A stretch of 64,000 nucleotides of DNA, taken from assembly GCF_016865425.1 (NCBI RefSeq), contig NZ_AP023355.1:5640198-5704197 (forward strand), given 5' to 3'. The stretch's first letter is position 1. Every line of letters begins with the position of its first letter. The stretch is from Actinocatenispora thailandica (GTDB taxonomy: Bacteria; Actinomycetota; Actinomycetes; Mycobacteriales; Micromonosporaceae). The position numbers and the translations under genes are program-made. This document shows, piece by piece, positions 36,741 to 44,687 of this stretch. The notes beneath the pieces were generated by a model. That model worked only from the letters and a program-made list of their open reading frames with translations, was not told the DNA's origin and did no database searches.

Positions 36741-37352
36741 TCACCTCCGCCGGCGAGCGCCACCCGCCGGCCGGTCGCCGCCTCGTACCCCGTCGAGTAT
36801 CGCCAGCAGCGGCGACCCGGTACGCCCGGACGGCTGCAGCGGTACGCCGGTGGCGAGCGCCCGCGGCGTGAGCACCAGCGACTCGCCGAGGAAGCCCAGC
36901 CCCGAGGTGATCAGCAGGGTGCCGATCAGCGCGGCGCTGAAGTGCGGCTTGCCGCCGGACGCGAGCGACGAGATGCTGGCCGCGGCGGTCGTGACGCCGA
37001 GCACGGCGAGCAGCGCCCGGACCCCGAACCGGGCGACGAACGCCGCCAGCCACACCCCGAAGGTGCGCAGCCGGTACCGCTGCCACAGCACGCCGCGCCG
37101 CTCGAACAGCTCGACGGTCGCGCCACGGGCCGCTCCCAGCCCCAACGACAGGGCGCCGGTCAGCGCCAGCGACAGCCACTCCCCCGCCGGCAGCCCGCCG
37201 TGCGTGGCGATCTGGTACCCGCCGATCGCCAGTTCGAACAGCGGCGCCAGCAGCAGCCGGCGCACCTTCAACGGCTCGCCGTAGACCCGGCGCGCGATCA
37301 TCAACGCGACGACCACCAGGACCACGCCGACGGCCAGCACGGCTTTCCCCAT
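36741..37352 (-). CDS. Conserved-type integral membrane protein, function unknown
   Basis: A 203-residue protein with an N-terminal helix (V-L-A-V-G-V-V-L-V-V-V-A-L-M-I-A) and three further hydrophobic stretches near 35-80, 100-120 and 140-160, with basic loops such as K-V-R-R-L-L-L and R-Y-R-L-R-T-F. The layout resembles DUF1453/CcdC-like membrane proteins, but I cannot confirm that. It ends in an Arg-rich tail. It is the first gene of a three-gene unit with the histidine kinase and response regulator, so it may modulate or be monitored by that sensor. Confidence 0.75.
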   Translation of the reverse strand: MGKAVLAVGVVLVVVALMIARRVYGEPLKVRRLLLAPLFELAIGGYQIATHGGLPAGEWLSLALTGALSLGLGAARGATVELFERRGVLWQRYRLRTFGVWLAAFVARFGVRALLAVLGVTTAAASISSLASGGKPHFSAALIGTLLITSGLGFLGESLVLTPRALATGVPLQPSGRTGSPLLAILDGVRGGDRPAGGARRRR

Positions 37353-37457
37353 CGCCTACCCCTTTCCCCGGGCACCGAAGGTAGGGATCGGGCGGTCCGG
37401 CCGGATCGGCGCGTGGGTGGAGAGCCGGGTGGAGATCGGCGGGCGGGGCGGCGCCGG

Positions 37458-37528
37458 TTACCGGGTGGCGAGTAGCGCAGCTACCGGGTCGCGAGGTAGC
37501 GCAGCTACTGGGTCGCGAGGTAGCGCAG
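37458..37528. repeat. 24-bp tandem repeat spanning the pepA stop codon
   Basis: Read leftward, the last eight codons of pepA including TAG (37505-37528) are followed by a 24-base copy (37481-37504) with its own TAG and by a 23-base diverged copy (37458-37480) ending TAA. The copies encode L-R-Y-L-A-T-x-stop. The array looks like slippage duplication of the gene end and provides back-up stop codons. Confidence 0.8.
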
Positions 37529-39009
37529 CAGGGTACGCACTCCCCAGCCGGTGGCGCCCTTCGGCAGTTCACCGGAGGCGCTGGACGACCAGGCCGGCGC
37601 GGACATGTCCAGGTGCGCCCAGCGCGGGTGGTCGGCGGTGAACTCGCGCAGGAACAGTGCGGCCATCACCGACCCGGCCTCGCCCGGTACCGGGGCGTTG
37701 GTGAGGTCCGCGACCGCCGAGGCGTGCACCTTCTCGACGTAGTCGGCGGGCAGCGGCATCCGCCACATCGGCTCGCCGGCGGCGTCGCCGGCCGCGAGCA
37801 GCGCGGCGGCCAGCTCGTCGTCGGTCGCGTACAGCGCGGCGGTCTTCTTGCCCAGCGCGACCCGCTGCGCGCCGGTCAGCGTGGCCAGGTCGACGAGCAC
37901 GTCGGGGGCGAGCCGGCGCACCGCGTACGCGAGGGCGTCGGCGAGCACGATCCGCCCCTCCGCGTCGGTGTTCTGGATCTCGCTGGTGATCCCGCCGTAG
38001 TGCCGCACCACGTCGCCCGGCCGGTACGCGGCACCGCTGACGGTGTTTTCCGCCAACGGCAGCAGCGCCGTGACGCGGACCGGCAGCCGCAGCGCGGCGG
38101 CCCCGACCACGGCCGCGGCGACCGCGCCGGCACCGCCCATGTCCTTGCGCATCAGCTCCATCGCACCGGTCGGCTTGATGTCGATGCCGCCGGTGTCGTA
38201 CGTGATGCCCTTGCCGACGAGCACGACGTGCCGCTGCGCGCCGCGCGGCCGCCAGCGCAGCTCGACCAGCCGCGGGGGCGGGGCGAGCCGGCACCGACCG
38301 CGAGCACCCCGCCGAACCCCTCGGCGGCGAGCCGGTCGGCGTCCCGGATCCGCACCTGCACCTGGTGTTTCTCGGCGGCGCGGGCGATCCGCCCGGCGAG
38401 CCAGTCCGGCGACTTGTGGTTGCTGGGGGTGTTGACCCAGTCCCGGGCCAGCGTGGTGGCCTCGGCGACCGCCTGCGCGCGGGCCAGCGCCGGGCCGTAC
38501 CGGTCGGCGTCGGCGGCGATGGTGACCCGGCTCAGCGCCGGTGCGCCGCTGTCGTCCGCGGCCAGGCTGAACCGGTACCCGGCCAGCAGGATGCCCTCGG
38601 CCAGCCCGGCGAACTGCGTGTCGGTCAGCCCGTCCGGTACCGCGACGGTGACCGCCGGTCGGGTCGTGGCGGCCCGGACGACGGCGGCGCCGGCGGCCCG
38701 CCAGTCGGCTTCCGCACCGTCGCCGACGCCGACCGCGATCAGCTGCTGCGGTCGCTCGCCGGGCCGGGGCAGCACGTCGACGGCCCCGGCGGCGCCGGTG
38801 TGCTCGACGTCGGCCAGGTACGTGGCGAGCACGGTGCCGGTGCCGGCCGGCAGCGGCACGCCGGACACCACCGCGGCCGGGGCGTCGCTGCCGGCACCGT
38901 CGGTACCGGAGGCACCGTCGGGGCCGGTCGGGGCGACCGGGACGGCCAGTACGGCAGGCCGGGCGGCCGTGCCGAGTCGCAGGGTCAGGGAGGCCACACG
39001 CAGCTCCAT
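37505..39009 (-). pseudogene. pepA: Leucyl aminopeptidase (M17), frameshifted at a G-run (probably a sequence error)
   Basis: Two frames make one M17 aminopeptidase of about 500 residues. The first, from ATG 39009, carries the N-terminal domain and the linker A-R-D-W-V-N-T-P-S-N-H-K-S-P. It breaks at the five-G run 38274-38278. The second carries the catalytic domain: V-G-K-G-I-T-Y-D-T-G-G-I with metal ligands, M-R-K-D-M-G-G-A, and N-T-D-A-E-G-R-I-V-L-A-D, the M17 signature. One extra base at the run restores A-G-S-A-R-P-P-R-L-V-E-L into the second frame. The enzyme removes N-terminal residues from peptides in the cytoplasm. The gene ends in the tandem repeat at 37458-37528. Confidence 0.88.
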
Positions 39010-39054
39010 CCGTCCCGGGGCCGGGACAAGCCAGGTCGAGGGAACCAGGTCAGG

Positions 39055-39095
39055 ACACCGGCCCGGTACCGAGAGGATCGGTACCGGGCCGGTGT
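39055..39095 (-). terminator. Intrinsic-type terminator hairpin after the DUF3117 gene
   Basis: A perfect 16-bp stem (39055-39070 with 39080-39095, beginning ACACCGGCCCGGTACC) and a nine-base loop lie between the leftward DUF3117 gene and pepA. It separates the two transcription units. No U-tract is present. Confidence 0.75.
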
Positions 39096-39132
39096 GGGTC
39101 GGTGGGGTGCCGCACGGCGCCCCGCAAACGGA

Positions 39133-39300
39133 TCAGCCCGCGACGTTCTTCAGCGCCTCGCCGAGCTCGCCGGCTTCCTCCGGGGTCATCTCGACGACCA
39201 GCCGGCCACCGCCTTCGAGCGGAACCCGCATGACGATGCCGCGGCCCTCCTTGGTGACCTCCAGCGGACCGTCGCCCGTCCGCGGCTTCATGGCCGCCAT
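39133..39300 (-). CDS. DUF3117 domain protein
   Basis: A 55-residue actinobacterial protein whose sequence is highly conserved: M-A-A-M-K-P-R-T-G-D-G-P-L-E-V-T-K-E-G-R starts it, then V-M-R-V-P-L-E-G-G-G-R-L-V-V-E and L-G-E-A-L-K. The M. tuberculosis homologue is Rv1211, next to tagA and glgA/glgM, and the same three families lie within 13 kb here. Function is unknown; no membrane segment or catalytic motif is visible. It is monocistronic, with a terminator hairpin just downstream. Confidence 0.92.
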   Translation of the reverse strand: MAAMKPRTGDGPLEVTKEGRGIVMRVPLEGGGRLVVEMTPEEAGELGEALKNVAG

Positions 39301-39450
39301 GTTGTCTCCCCTCGACTCGATACCGCGGGCCTTCCCGCGGCCGATACCTTCCGCGCGTCGCGGCCGAGCCGGCCCGCCGGCCTGCGACGCACTTCCACGA
39401 CGATGATTTTCCCTGATAAGCGGGCCGGGACCCAAACCGACCCCGGGATA

Positions 39451-39489
39451 TGTGACAGTTGTTGGCATCTTCGGTATCGAACTGTCACA
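39451..39489. promoter_or_regulatory. Long-spaced inverted repeat in front of paaX
   Basis: TGTGACAGTT (39451-39460) and its exact complement AACTGTCACA (39480-39489) are separated by 19 bases and end ten bases before the paaX start. Centre-to-centre distance is 29 bases, about three helical turns, fitting two dimers or a looped regulator. It is the likely PaaX operator for the paaX-paaG unit. Confidence 0.7.
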
Positions 39490-39498
39490 CTCGCGAGC

Positions 39499-40314
39499 GT
39501 GCAGGCCCGCTCCGCGCTGTTCGATCTCTATGGAGATCACCTTCGGCCGCGCGGCGGTGAGGCACCGGTCGCGGCCCTCGTCCGGCTGCTCGCGCCGCTG
39601 TCCATCGCCGCGCCCGCCGTGCGCACCGCCATCTCCCGGATGGTCCGGCAGGGCTGGCTGGCCCCGGTCCGGCTGCCGGCCGGACCCGGCTACGCGCTCA
39701 CCGCCCGCGGCATGCGCCGGCTCGACGAGGCCGCCGCCCGCATCTACCGGACCACCCGCCGCGACTGGGACGGCCGGTTCGACCTGCTGGTGCTGACCGG
39801 ACCGGTCGGCCGGGCGGAACGGACCCGGCTCGCCGAAACCCTCGGCTACCTCGGCTTCGGCGCGCTGTCGCCGAGCACCTGGGCGGCGCCCCGGCGCGGC
39901 ACCGTACGGGCCCGGGACGCCGAGGTCGCCGCGCTGCTGGACGAGGTCGGCGTCCCGGCCGAGCGGTTCGTCGCCCGGCACGGTGGCGACACCAGCGGCG
40001 CCGCCGAGCTGGTCCGCCGCGCCTGGGATCTGCCGGCGCTCGCCACCGCGTACCGGGAGTTCGTGGCCCAGTACACCCCGGTGGTCGCCGGGCTGCCGGC
40101 CACCGCGACCGACGAGCAGGCGTACGCGGCACGGTTCCGGCTGGTGCACGCCTGGCGGACGTTCCTGTTCTCCGACCCGCAACTGCCCGCCGAACTGCTG
40201 CCCGCCGACTGGCCCGGCACCACCGCGGCCGTCTTCTTCGACCGGTACGCGGGGCGGCTGCGCGCCGCCGCCGACCGGTACGTGGACTCCTGCCTGCCCA
40301 CCACCCACCGCTGA
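39499..40314 (+). CDS. paaX: PaaX family transcriptional regulator
   Basis: A 271-residue regulator of phenylacetate-type genes. The N-terminal winged helix includes S-A-L-F-D-L-Y-G-D-H-L, A-L-V-R-L-L-A-P and V-R-T-A-I-S-R-M-V-R-Q-G-W-L; the central domain has W-D-G-R-F-D-L-L-V and the C-terminal domain F-L-F-S-D-P-Q-L-P-A-E-L-L-P-A-D-W-P-G, a PaaX hallmark. PaaX proteins release DNA on binding phenylacetyl-CoA. The GTG at 39499 is chosen because it begins V-Q-A-R-S-A-L-F at the expected place, just after the inverted repeat. It precedes paaG by 48 bases. Confidence 0.9.
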   Translation: MQARSALFDLYGDHLRPRGGEAPVAALVRLLAPLSIAAPAVRTAISRMVRQGWLAPVRLPAGPGYALTARGMRRLDEAAARIYRTTRRDWDGRFDLLVLTGPVGRAERTRLAETLGYLGFGALSPSTWAAPRRGTVRARDAEVAALLDEVGVPAERFVARHGGDTSGAAELVRRAWDLPALATAYREFVAQYTPVVAGLPATATDEQAYAARFRLVHAWRTFLFSDPQLPAELLPADWPGTTAAVFFDRYAGRLRAAADRYVDSCLPTTHR

Positions 40315-40362
40315 GACGACATCATCGGGCGTGCCACACCGCGCCGAGACCGAAGGGTTGCC

Positions 40363-41154
40363 ATGACCGAAGTGCTGCTGGTCGACCGCGCCGACACCGG
40401 CGTCGTCACGTTCACCTTCAACCGCCCCGAGTCGCTGAACTCGCTGTCCACCGAGCTGAAGGAGGCGCTGCGGGATGCCCTGCGGGACGCCGCCGCCGAC
40501 GACGGCTGCCGGGCGCTGCTGCTCGCCGGCGCCGGCCGCGGCTTCTGCGTCGGCCAGGACCTGCGCGAACACATCGAGACGCTGGACACGAGCGCGGACC
40601 CGATGCGGACCGTGCACGAGCACTACACGCCGATCGCGGAGCTGCTCGGCGGGATGCCCAAGCCGGTGGTGGCCGCGGTACGGGGGCCGGCCGCCGGCGC
40701 CGGCGCGGCGCTGGCGTTCCTCGCCGACTTCCGCATCGGCGGCCCCGGCACCTCGTTCTCGATGAGCTTCGCCGGGGTGGGCCTCGCCGGCGACACCGGC
40801 ATCTCGTGGAGCCTGCCCCGGCTGGTCGGCTACGCCAAGGCCACCGAACTGACCCTGCTCGGTACCAAGGTGGACGCCGGCACCGCCGACCGGCTCGGCC
40901 TGCTCACCGACCTGGTCGCCGACGACGACCAGGTACTGCCCACCGCCACCGCGCTCGCCGCCCGGCTCGCCGCCGGCCCGACCGTCGCGTACGGGCAGCT
41001 CAAGCGGGAGCTGGCCACCGGCGCGTCGGGCACCCTGCACGACGCGCTCGCGGTCGAGGCGGACGCGCAAGCCGTCTGCGCCGGGACCGCCGACCACCGG
41101 GCCGCCACCGAGGCGTTCGTCGCCAAGCAACGCCCCACCTTCCACGGCCGCTGA
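40363..41154 (+). CDS. paaG: Enoyl-CoA hydratase/isomerase family protein, PaaG-like
   Basis: A 263-residue crotonase-fold enzyme. V-T-F-T-F-N-R-P-E-S-L-N-S-L binds CoA; L-A-G-A-G-R-G-F-C-V-G-Q-D-L and R-G-P-A-A-G-A-G-A-A-L-A form the oxyanion hole; F-A-G-V-G-L-A-G-D-T-G-I-S has an aspartate where isomerases such as PaaG place their catalytic acid. PaaG isomerises the epoxide of phenylacetyl-CoA to an oxepin. The neighbour PaaX supports this assignment, but no other paa genes are present, so it could serve another acyl-CoA route. GAAGGG precedes the ATG. Confidence 0.85.
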   Translation: MTEVLLVDRADTGVVTFTFNRPESLNSLSTELKEALRDALRDAAADDGCRALLLAGAGRGFCVGQDLREHIETLDTSADPMRTVHEHYTPIAELLGGMPKPVVAAVRGPAAGAGAALAFLADFRIGGPGTSFSMSFAGVGLAGDTGISWSLPRLVGYAKATELTLLGTKVDAGTADRLGLLTDLVADDDQVLPTATALAARLAAGPTVAYGQLKRELATGASGTLHDALAVEADAQAVCAGTADHRAATEAFVAKQRPTFHGR

Positions 41155-41215
41155 CCGCATCGCCGGCCCCGGCACGCTGATCATGGCGTGCCGACCCGCC
41201 GGCTTCCCCAGCGCC

Positions 41216-41276
41216 GTTGATCATGGTGGCATCCGCCCGGGAATCGGTTGCACGGCAAGACAACACCATGATCAAC
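41216..41276. repeat. Long inverted repeat with GTTGATCATGGTG arms between convergent genes
   Basis: GTTGATCATGGTG (41216-41228) and its exact complement (41264-41276) flank 35 bases. A further TGATCATGG copy lies at 41178-41186. The location between two convergent genes suits a bidirectional terminator or a small dispersed intergenic element; a related TCGATCATGG occurs after dapD near 53165. Confidence 0.65.
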
Positions 41277-41289
41277 CGGTGCGGGCGGG

Positions 41290-41910
41290 CTACTCGTCCT
41301 CCTCGGGGTCCATCTCGTGCTCGGCGCCGAGCACGTACGGGCGCATCGCCGTCTCGTCGCCGCGCGGCGAGACGAACGCCGGCAACTCCGCCGGGCCGAG
41401 CTGCCGCACGTAGGTCCAGAAGATCCGGACCGCCTCGGCCGGCGAGTCCGCCTCGATCGGCAGGTCCAGGCTGACCAGCCACTCCCGCTTCGGCGCGACC
41501 GGACTCGGCCGGGGGCCGAGCGCCTCCACGATCCGGCCGTACGCGGGCTCTCCCAGTACCGCCGGGTCGCCCGCCTCGAACTCCATCGCGTCCGGCAGGG
41601 CCAGATCGGCGAGCGGTACCGGCCGGTCGACCGCCCGCGACAGGTACTCGACGACCATCGCCGCCGGCAGCCCCGCGTCGTCGTCGTCCGGGTCGTCCGG
41701 CACCCGGTCGATCGGGTACGGCGGGGTCACGACCCGGGCCAGCCCGAACACGACCGGCTCGCCGGCCGTGCCGCCGCTGGTGACCAGCGCGACCGGGTCA
41801 CCGGCCGCCATCGGCAGCACCGCCGGCAGCGGTACTTCCAGCTGATCGTGCTGGTAGAGCCGTTCCGAGCGGAACTGCTCCGGACCGACCGCGACCATCC
41901 ACTGCGTCAT
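41290..41910 (-). CDS. Hypothetical EVE/ASCH-like small-molecule or RNA binding candidate; function unknown
   Basis: A 206-residue acidic protein. The N-terminal half (M-T-Q-W-M-V-A-V-G-P-E-Q-F, L-P-M-A-A-G-D-P-V-A-L-V-T-S-G and F-G-L-A-R-V) has the strand pattern of a PUA-like beta barrel, which is the reason for the tentative fold name. A block of aspartates (P-D-D-P-D-D-D-D) follows, and the chain ends M-D-P-E-E-D-E. A short V-R-I-F-W-T-Y-V-R-Q-L-G segment may be a helix. I do not recognise a named family. GGAGG lies 4-8 bases before the ATG. Confidence 0.7.
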   Translation of the reverse strand: MTQWMVAVGPEQFRSERLYQHDQLEVPLPAVLPMAAGDPVALVTSGGTAGEPVVFGLARVVTPPYPIDRVPDDPDDDDAGLPAAMVVEYLSRAVDRPVPLADLALPDAMEFEAGDPAVLGEPAYGRIVEALGPRPSPVAPKREWLVSLDLPIEADSPAEAVRIFWTYVRQLGPAELPAFVSPRGDETAMRPYVLGAEHEMDPEEDE

Positions 41911-42101
41911 GACACCTCCGCACCCCGTCGAGGTCACCCGCAGCCACAGCGCTGCTGAGGCAACCCTTAGCTTTCAGCATGCCGGGGTTGGCGGGCACCC
42001 ACTCCACCGGGTCCACCGTGCCATCGGCGGAACGCCGGATCGGCCGGTCACGGCGCCCGGATCGGCCCGGCGGCGGCACGCCGGTCGACGCCGGCGCGCG
42101 G

Positions 42102-42698
42102 TCAGGCGGCGGGGTGGCGCGGGGCGATGCAGCCGGCCAGGTGGTCGTCGACCAACCCGGCTGCCTGCATCAACGCGTACCCGGTGGTCGGGCCGACGAA
42201 CCGGAACCCGCGCCGCTTCAACTCCTTCGCCAGCGCCACCGACTCGGGACTGGTCGCCGGCACGTCCGCGAGCCGCTTCGGCCGTGGCCGCGGCTCCGGC
42301 GCGTACGACCAGATCAGCGCGGCGAGGCCGCCCGGCAGCTCCGCCGCGACCCGGGCGTTCTGCAACGCGGCGTCGATCTTGGCCCGGTTGCGGACGATGC
42401 CGGCGTCGGCCAGCAGCCGTTCCCGGTCGGCGGCACCGAACGCGGCGACGGTGCCGATCCGGAACCCGGCGAACGCCTGTCGGAACGCCGGCCGCTTGCG
42501 CAGGATGGTGATCCAGGCCAGGCCGGACTGGAACGCCTCCAGGGTGAGTCGCTCGAACAGTCCGTCGTCGGTGCGGACCGGGCGGCCCCACTCGCTGTCG
42601 TGGTACTCGACGTACTCGGGCGCGCTGCCGGCCCACGGGCAGCGGCCCTGGCCGTCCGCGCCGACGAGCAGGTCCGGTGAACTCGGGGTGCGGCTCAT
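42102..42698 (-). CDS. tag: DNA-3-methyladenine glycosylase I
   Basis: A 198-residue base-excision enzyme that removes 3-methyladenine. The zinc site residues are visible: C in G-R-C-P-W, H in Y-H-D-S-E-W-G, and H and C in D-D-H-L-A-G-C near the end. L-T-L-E-A-F-Q-S-G-L-A-W, K-R-P-A-F-R-Q-A-F and R-F-V-G-P-T-T-G-Y-A-L-M-Q-A are Tag signatures. It lies four bases downstream of the DivIVA-like gene, and the pair matches the Rv1209-tagA order of M. tuberculosis. Confidence 0.96.
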   Translation of the reverse strand: MSRTPSSPDLLVGADGQGRCPWAGSAPEYVEYHDSEWGRPVRTDDGLFERLTLEAFQSGLAWITILRKRPAFRQAFAGFRIGTVAAFGAADRERLLADAGIVRNRAKIDAALQNARVAAELPGGLAALIWSYAPEPRPRPKRLADVPATSPESVALAKELKRRGFRFVGPTTGYALMQAAGLVDDHLAGCIAPRHPAA

Positions 42699-42702
42699 CC
42701 GG

Positions 42703-43566
42703 TCAGCTCACCGCCGGCTGGTCCGCGACCCGCCGGGCCGCGCCACCCGGCCGCCCGTTCGAGGGGCCGGCACGGTCCGCGTCCGGCGCCGTACCGTCGC
42801 CCGGTTCGCCCTCGTGCCCGGCGGCCGCGCCGGCCGGCTCGTCCCCGCCCGCCGTCGTCGCGCCGCCGTCCGCGGCTGGCTCGTCCTCGTCGGACGCGCT
42901 CGCGCCGGCATCCCCGACGGGCGGCTCGCCGGCCGCGGCACCGGCGTCCGCGGCGGCCGGCTCGGGGGTATCGGCGTCGCCCGCGGTGGGCGACGCACCG
43001 GCACCGTCCACCGAGTCCCGGTCAGCCCCGCCGGCTGCCGGCACGTCGTCTCGCGCCAGCACCGCGTCGTGCTCCGCCGACACCCCGACCCCGTCCACGC
43101 CCGGCGCGTCGCGGTCGACCGGCACGTCGTCAGCTGCCGGCCCGGCGCCGGTGTCCGCCGGAGCGGCCGTCGACGGTACGCCCTCGGCCGGGTGCCGGTT
43201 CGCCGGCGCGGCGGCGGCGAGGCGGCGGTCCCGGAGCAGGTCGGCGTCCGCGGTGCGACCGTCTCGCAGCGCCGCGACCTCGGCCTCCAGCGCGGCGATC
43301 AGCTCCTGCTTGTAGCCCAGGTCGTACGAGACGCGGCGGAGGGCGGCATCGACCTGCGCCATCCGGTACCCGCGGACGACCGCGTCGAACCGGACGGAAC
43401 CCAGGTCTCGCTCCGCGAGCGGCCGGTCACCGGGCAGCCGGCGGGCCCGCTCGTCCGGCTCGGCCGGCTGCAGGCCGCGCGCCGCGCCGGTGATCGCCAC
43501 GATCACACCGAACACGATGGCCGCCGCCACCAGGGCCACCACGAGCAGCAGGAGAATCTCGCGCAT
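42703..43566 (-). CDS. DivIVA-domain membrane protein with long acidic tail
   Basis: A 287-residue protein. Residues about 4-24 form one membrane helix (L-L-L-L-V-V-A-L-V-A-A-A-I-V-F). The DivIVA-like part reads F-D-A-V-V-R-G-Y-R-M-A-Q-V-D-A-A-L-R-R-V-S-Y-D-L, then a short coiled coil E-L-I-A-A-L-E-A-E-V-A-A-L. From about residue 105 on, the chain is an Ala/Asp/Gly/Pro/Glu-rich tail of roughly 180 residues with no fold. The homologue by position is Rv1209. DivIVA-type modules sense membrane curvature or join the growth machinery; what this one does is unknown. Confidence 0.85.
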   Translation of the reverse strand: MREILLLLVVALVAAAIVFGVIVAITGAARGLQPAEPDERARRLPGDRPLAERDLGSVRFDAVVRGYRMAQVDAALRRVSYDLGYKQELIAALEAEVAALRDGRTADADLLRDRRLAAAAPANRHPAEGVPSTAAPADTGAGPAADDVPVDRDAPGVDGVGVSAEHDAVLARDDVPAAGGADRDSVDGAGASPTAGDADTPEPAAADAGAAAGEPPVGDAGASASDEDEPAADGGATTAGGDEPAGAAAGHEGEPGDGTAPDADRAGPSNGRPGGAARRVADQPAVS

Positions 43567-43712
43567 ACCGGCAATCGTGACACGACGAACAGACCGCCAG
43601 GACCCCGGTACGGTTGGCCGGGCTCGCCGAGCCGTCGCCACCGGGGACGACCAGGCGTTTGACCGGGGTCGACACCCGATGGTGCGGTCACCATCCGATC
43701 AGGAGGTAGCGC

Positions 43713-44585
43713 GTGGACAGCGGTCCGGTGCGGCTTGGCCGCCGCACGTTCGAGCCGACCGAGCTGGCCGTGATGGCCATCATCAACCGGACCCCGGACT
43801 CGTTCTTCGACCAGGGCGCCACGTTCGGTACCGACGCGGCGCTCGCCGCCGTGGACCGGGCGGTCCAGGAAGGGGCCGACATCGTCGACATCGGCGGCGT
43901 CAAGGCCGGGCCGGGCCAGGTGGTCGACGCCGACGAGGAGATCCGGCGCATCGTCCCGTTCGTGGCCACCATCCGGGCGCGCCATCCCGACCTGGTGATC
44001 TCGGTGGACACCTGGCGGGCGGAGGTGGCCCGGCAGGCGGTCGACGCCGGCGCCGACCTGCTCAACGACGCCTGGGCCGGCGCCGACCCGCAGCTGGCCG
44101 AGGTCGCCGCGCGGACCGGCGTCGGCCTGGTCTGCTCGCACACCGGTGGGCTGCCGCCGCGTACCCGGCCGCACCGCCCGGCCTACGACGACGTGCTGGC
44201 CGACGTGCTGGACACGGTGACGCGGCTGGCCGACCGGGCCGTCTCGCTGGGAGTACGGCGGGACGGGATCCTGATCGACCCGGCGCACGACTTCGGCAAG
44301 AACACCCGGCACTCGCTGGAGGTCACCCGCCGGCTGGACGAGCTCGCCGAGACCGGCTGGCCGGTGCTGGTCGCCCTGTCCAACAAGGACTTCGTCGGCG
44401 AGTCGCTGGACGTACCGGTGGCCGGCCGGCTGTCCGGCACGCTCGCCGCCAGCGTGGTCAGCGCGTGGCTCGGCGCCCGCTTCTTCCGCGCCCACCAGGT
44501 CCGCGCCACCCGGCAGGCGCTGGACATGGTCGCCACCATCCGCGGCGACCGGCAGCCCGCCGCCGCCCGCCGCGGCCTCGCCTGA
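43713..44585 (+). CDS. folP2: Dihydropteroate synthase-like protein, FolP2 type
   Basis: A 290-residue TIM-barrel protein of the pterin-binding family. M-A-I-I-N-R-T-P-D-S-F-F-D-Q-G is the first DHPS signature, D-I-V-D-I-G-G-V-K-A-G-P-G the second, and I-S-V-D-T-W-R-A-E-V-A and D-P-A-H-D-F-G-K-N-T follow. The N-R-T-P and G-G-V-K-A-G variants are those of mycobacterial FolP2 (Rv1207) rather than FolP1, and FolP2 has been reported not to be a working DHPS. The GTG at 43713 has AGGAGG ten bases upstream. It is divergent from the DivIVA-like gene; the glucosyl-3-phosphoglycerate synthase gene usually next to folP2 is absent. Confidence 0.9.
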   Translation: MDSGPVRLGRRTFEPTELAVMAIINRTPDSFFDQGATFGTDAALAAVDRAVQEGADIVDIGGVKAGPGQVVDADEEIRRIVPFVATIRARHPDLVISVDTWRAEVARQAVDAGADLLNDAWAGADPQLAEVAARTGVGLVCSHTGGLPPRTRPHRPAYDDVLADVLDTVTRLADRAVSLGVRRDGILIDPAHDFGKNTRHSLEVTRRLDELAETGWPVLVALSNKDFVGESLDVPVAGRLSGTLAASVVSAWLGARFFRAHQVRATRQALDMVATIRGDRQPAAARRGLA

Positions 44586-44687
44586 CTGTGAGGCTTTTCT
44601 TCGCAGCCTGATGGTGCTGGGCTGTGGGTCGGCAGCTGCGGGCGTGACCGCGGTTCGATGTCACAGCCGGCTGGTAGGCAGGGCGGC

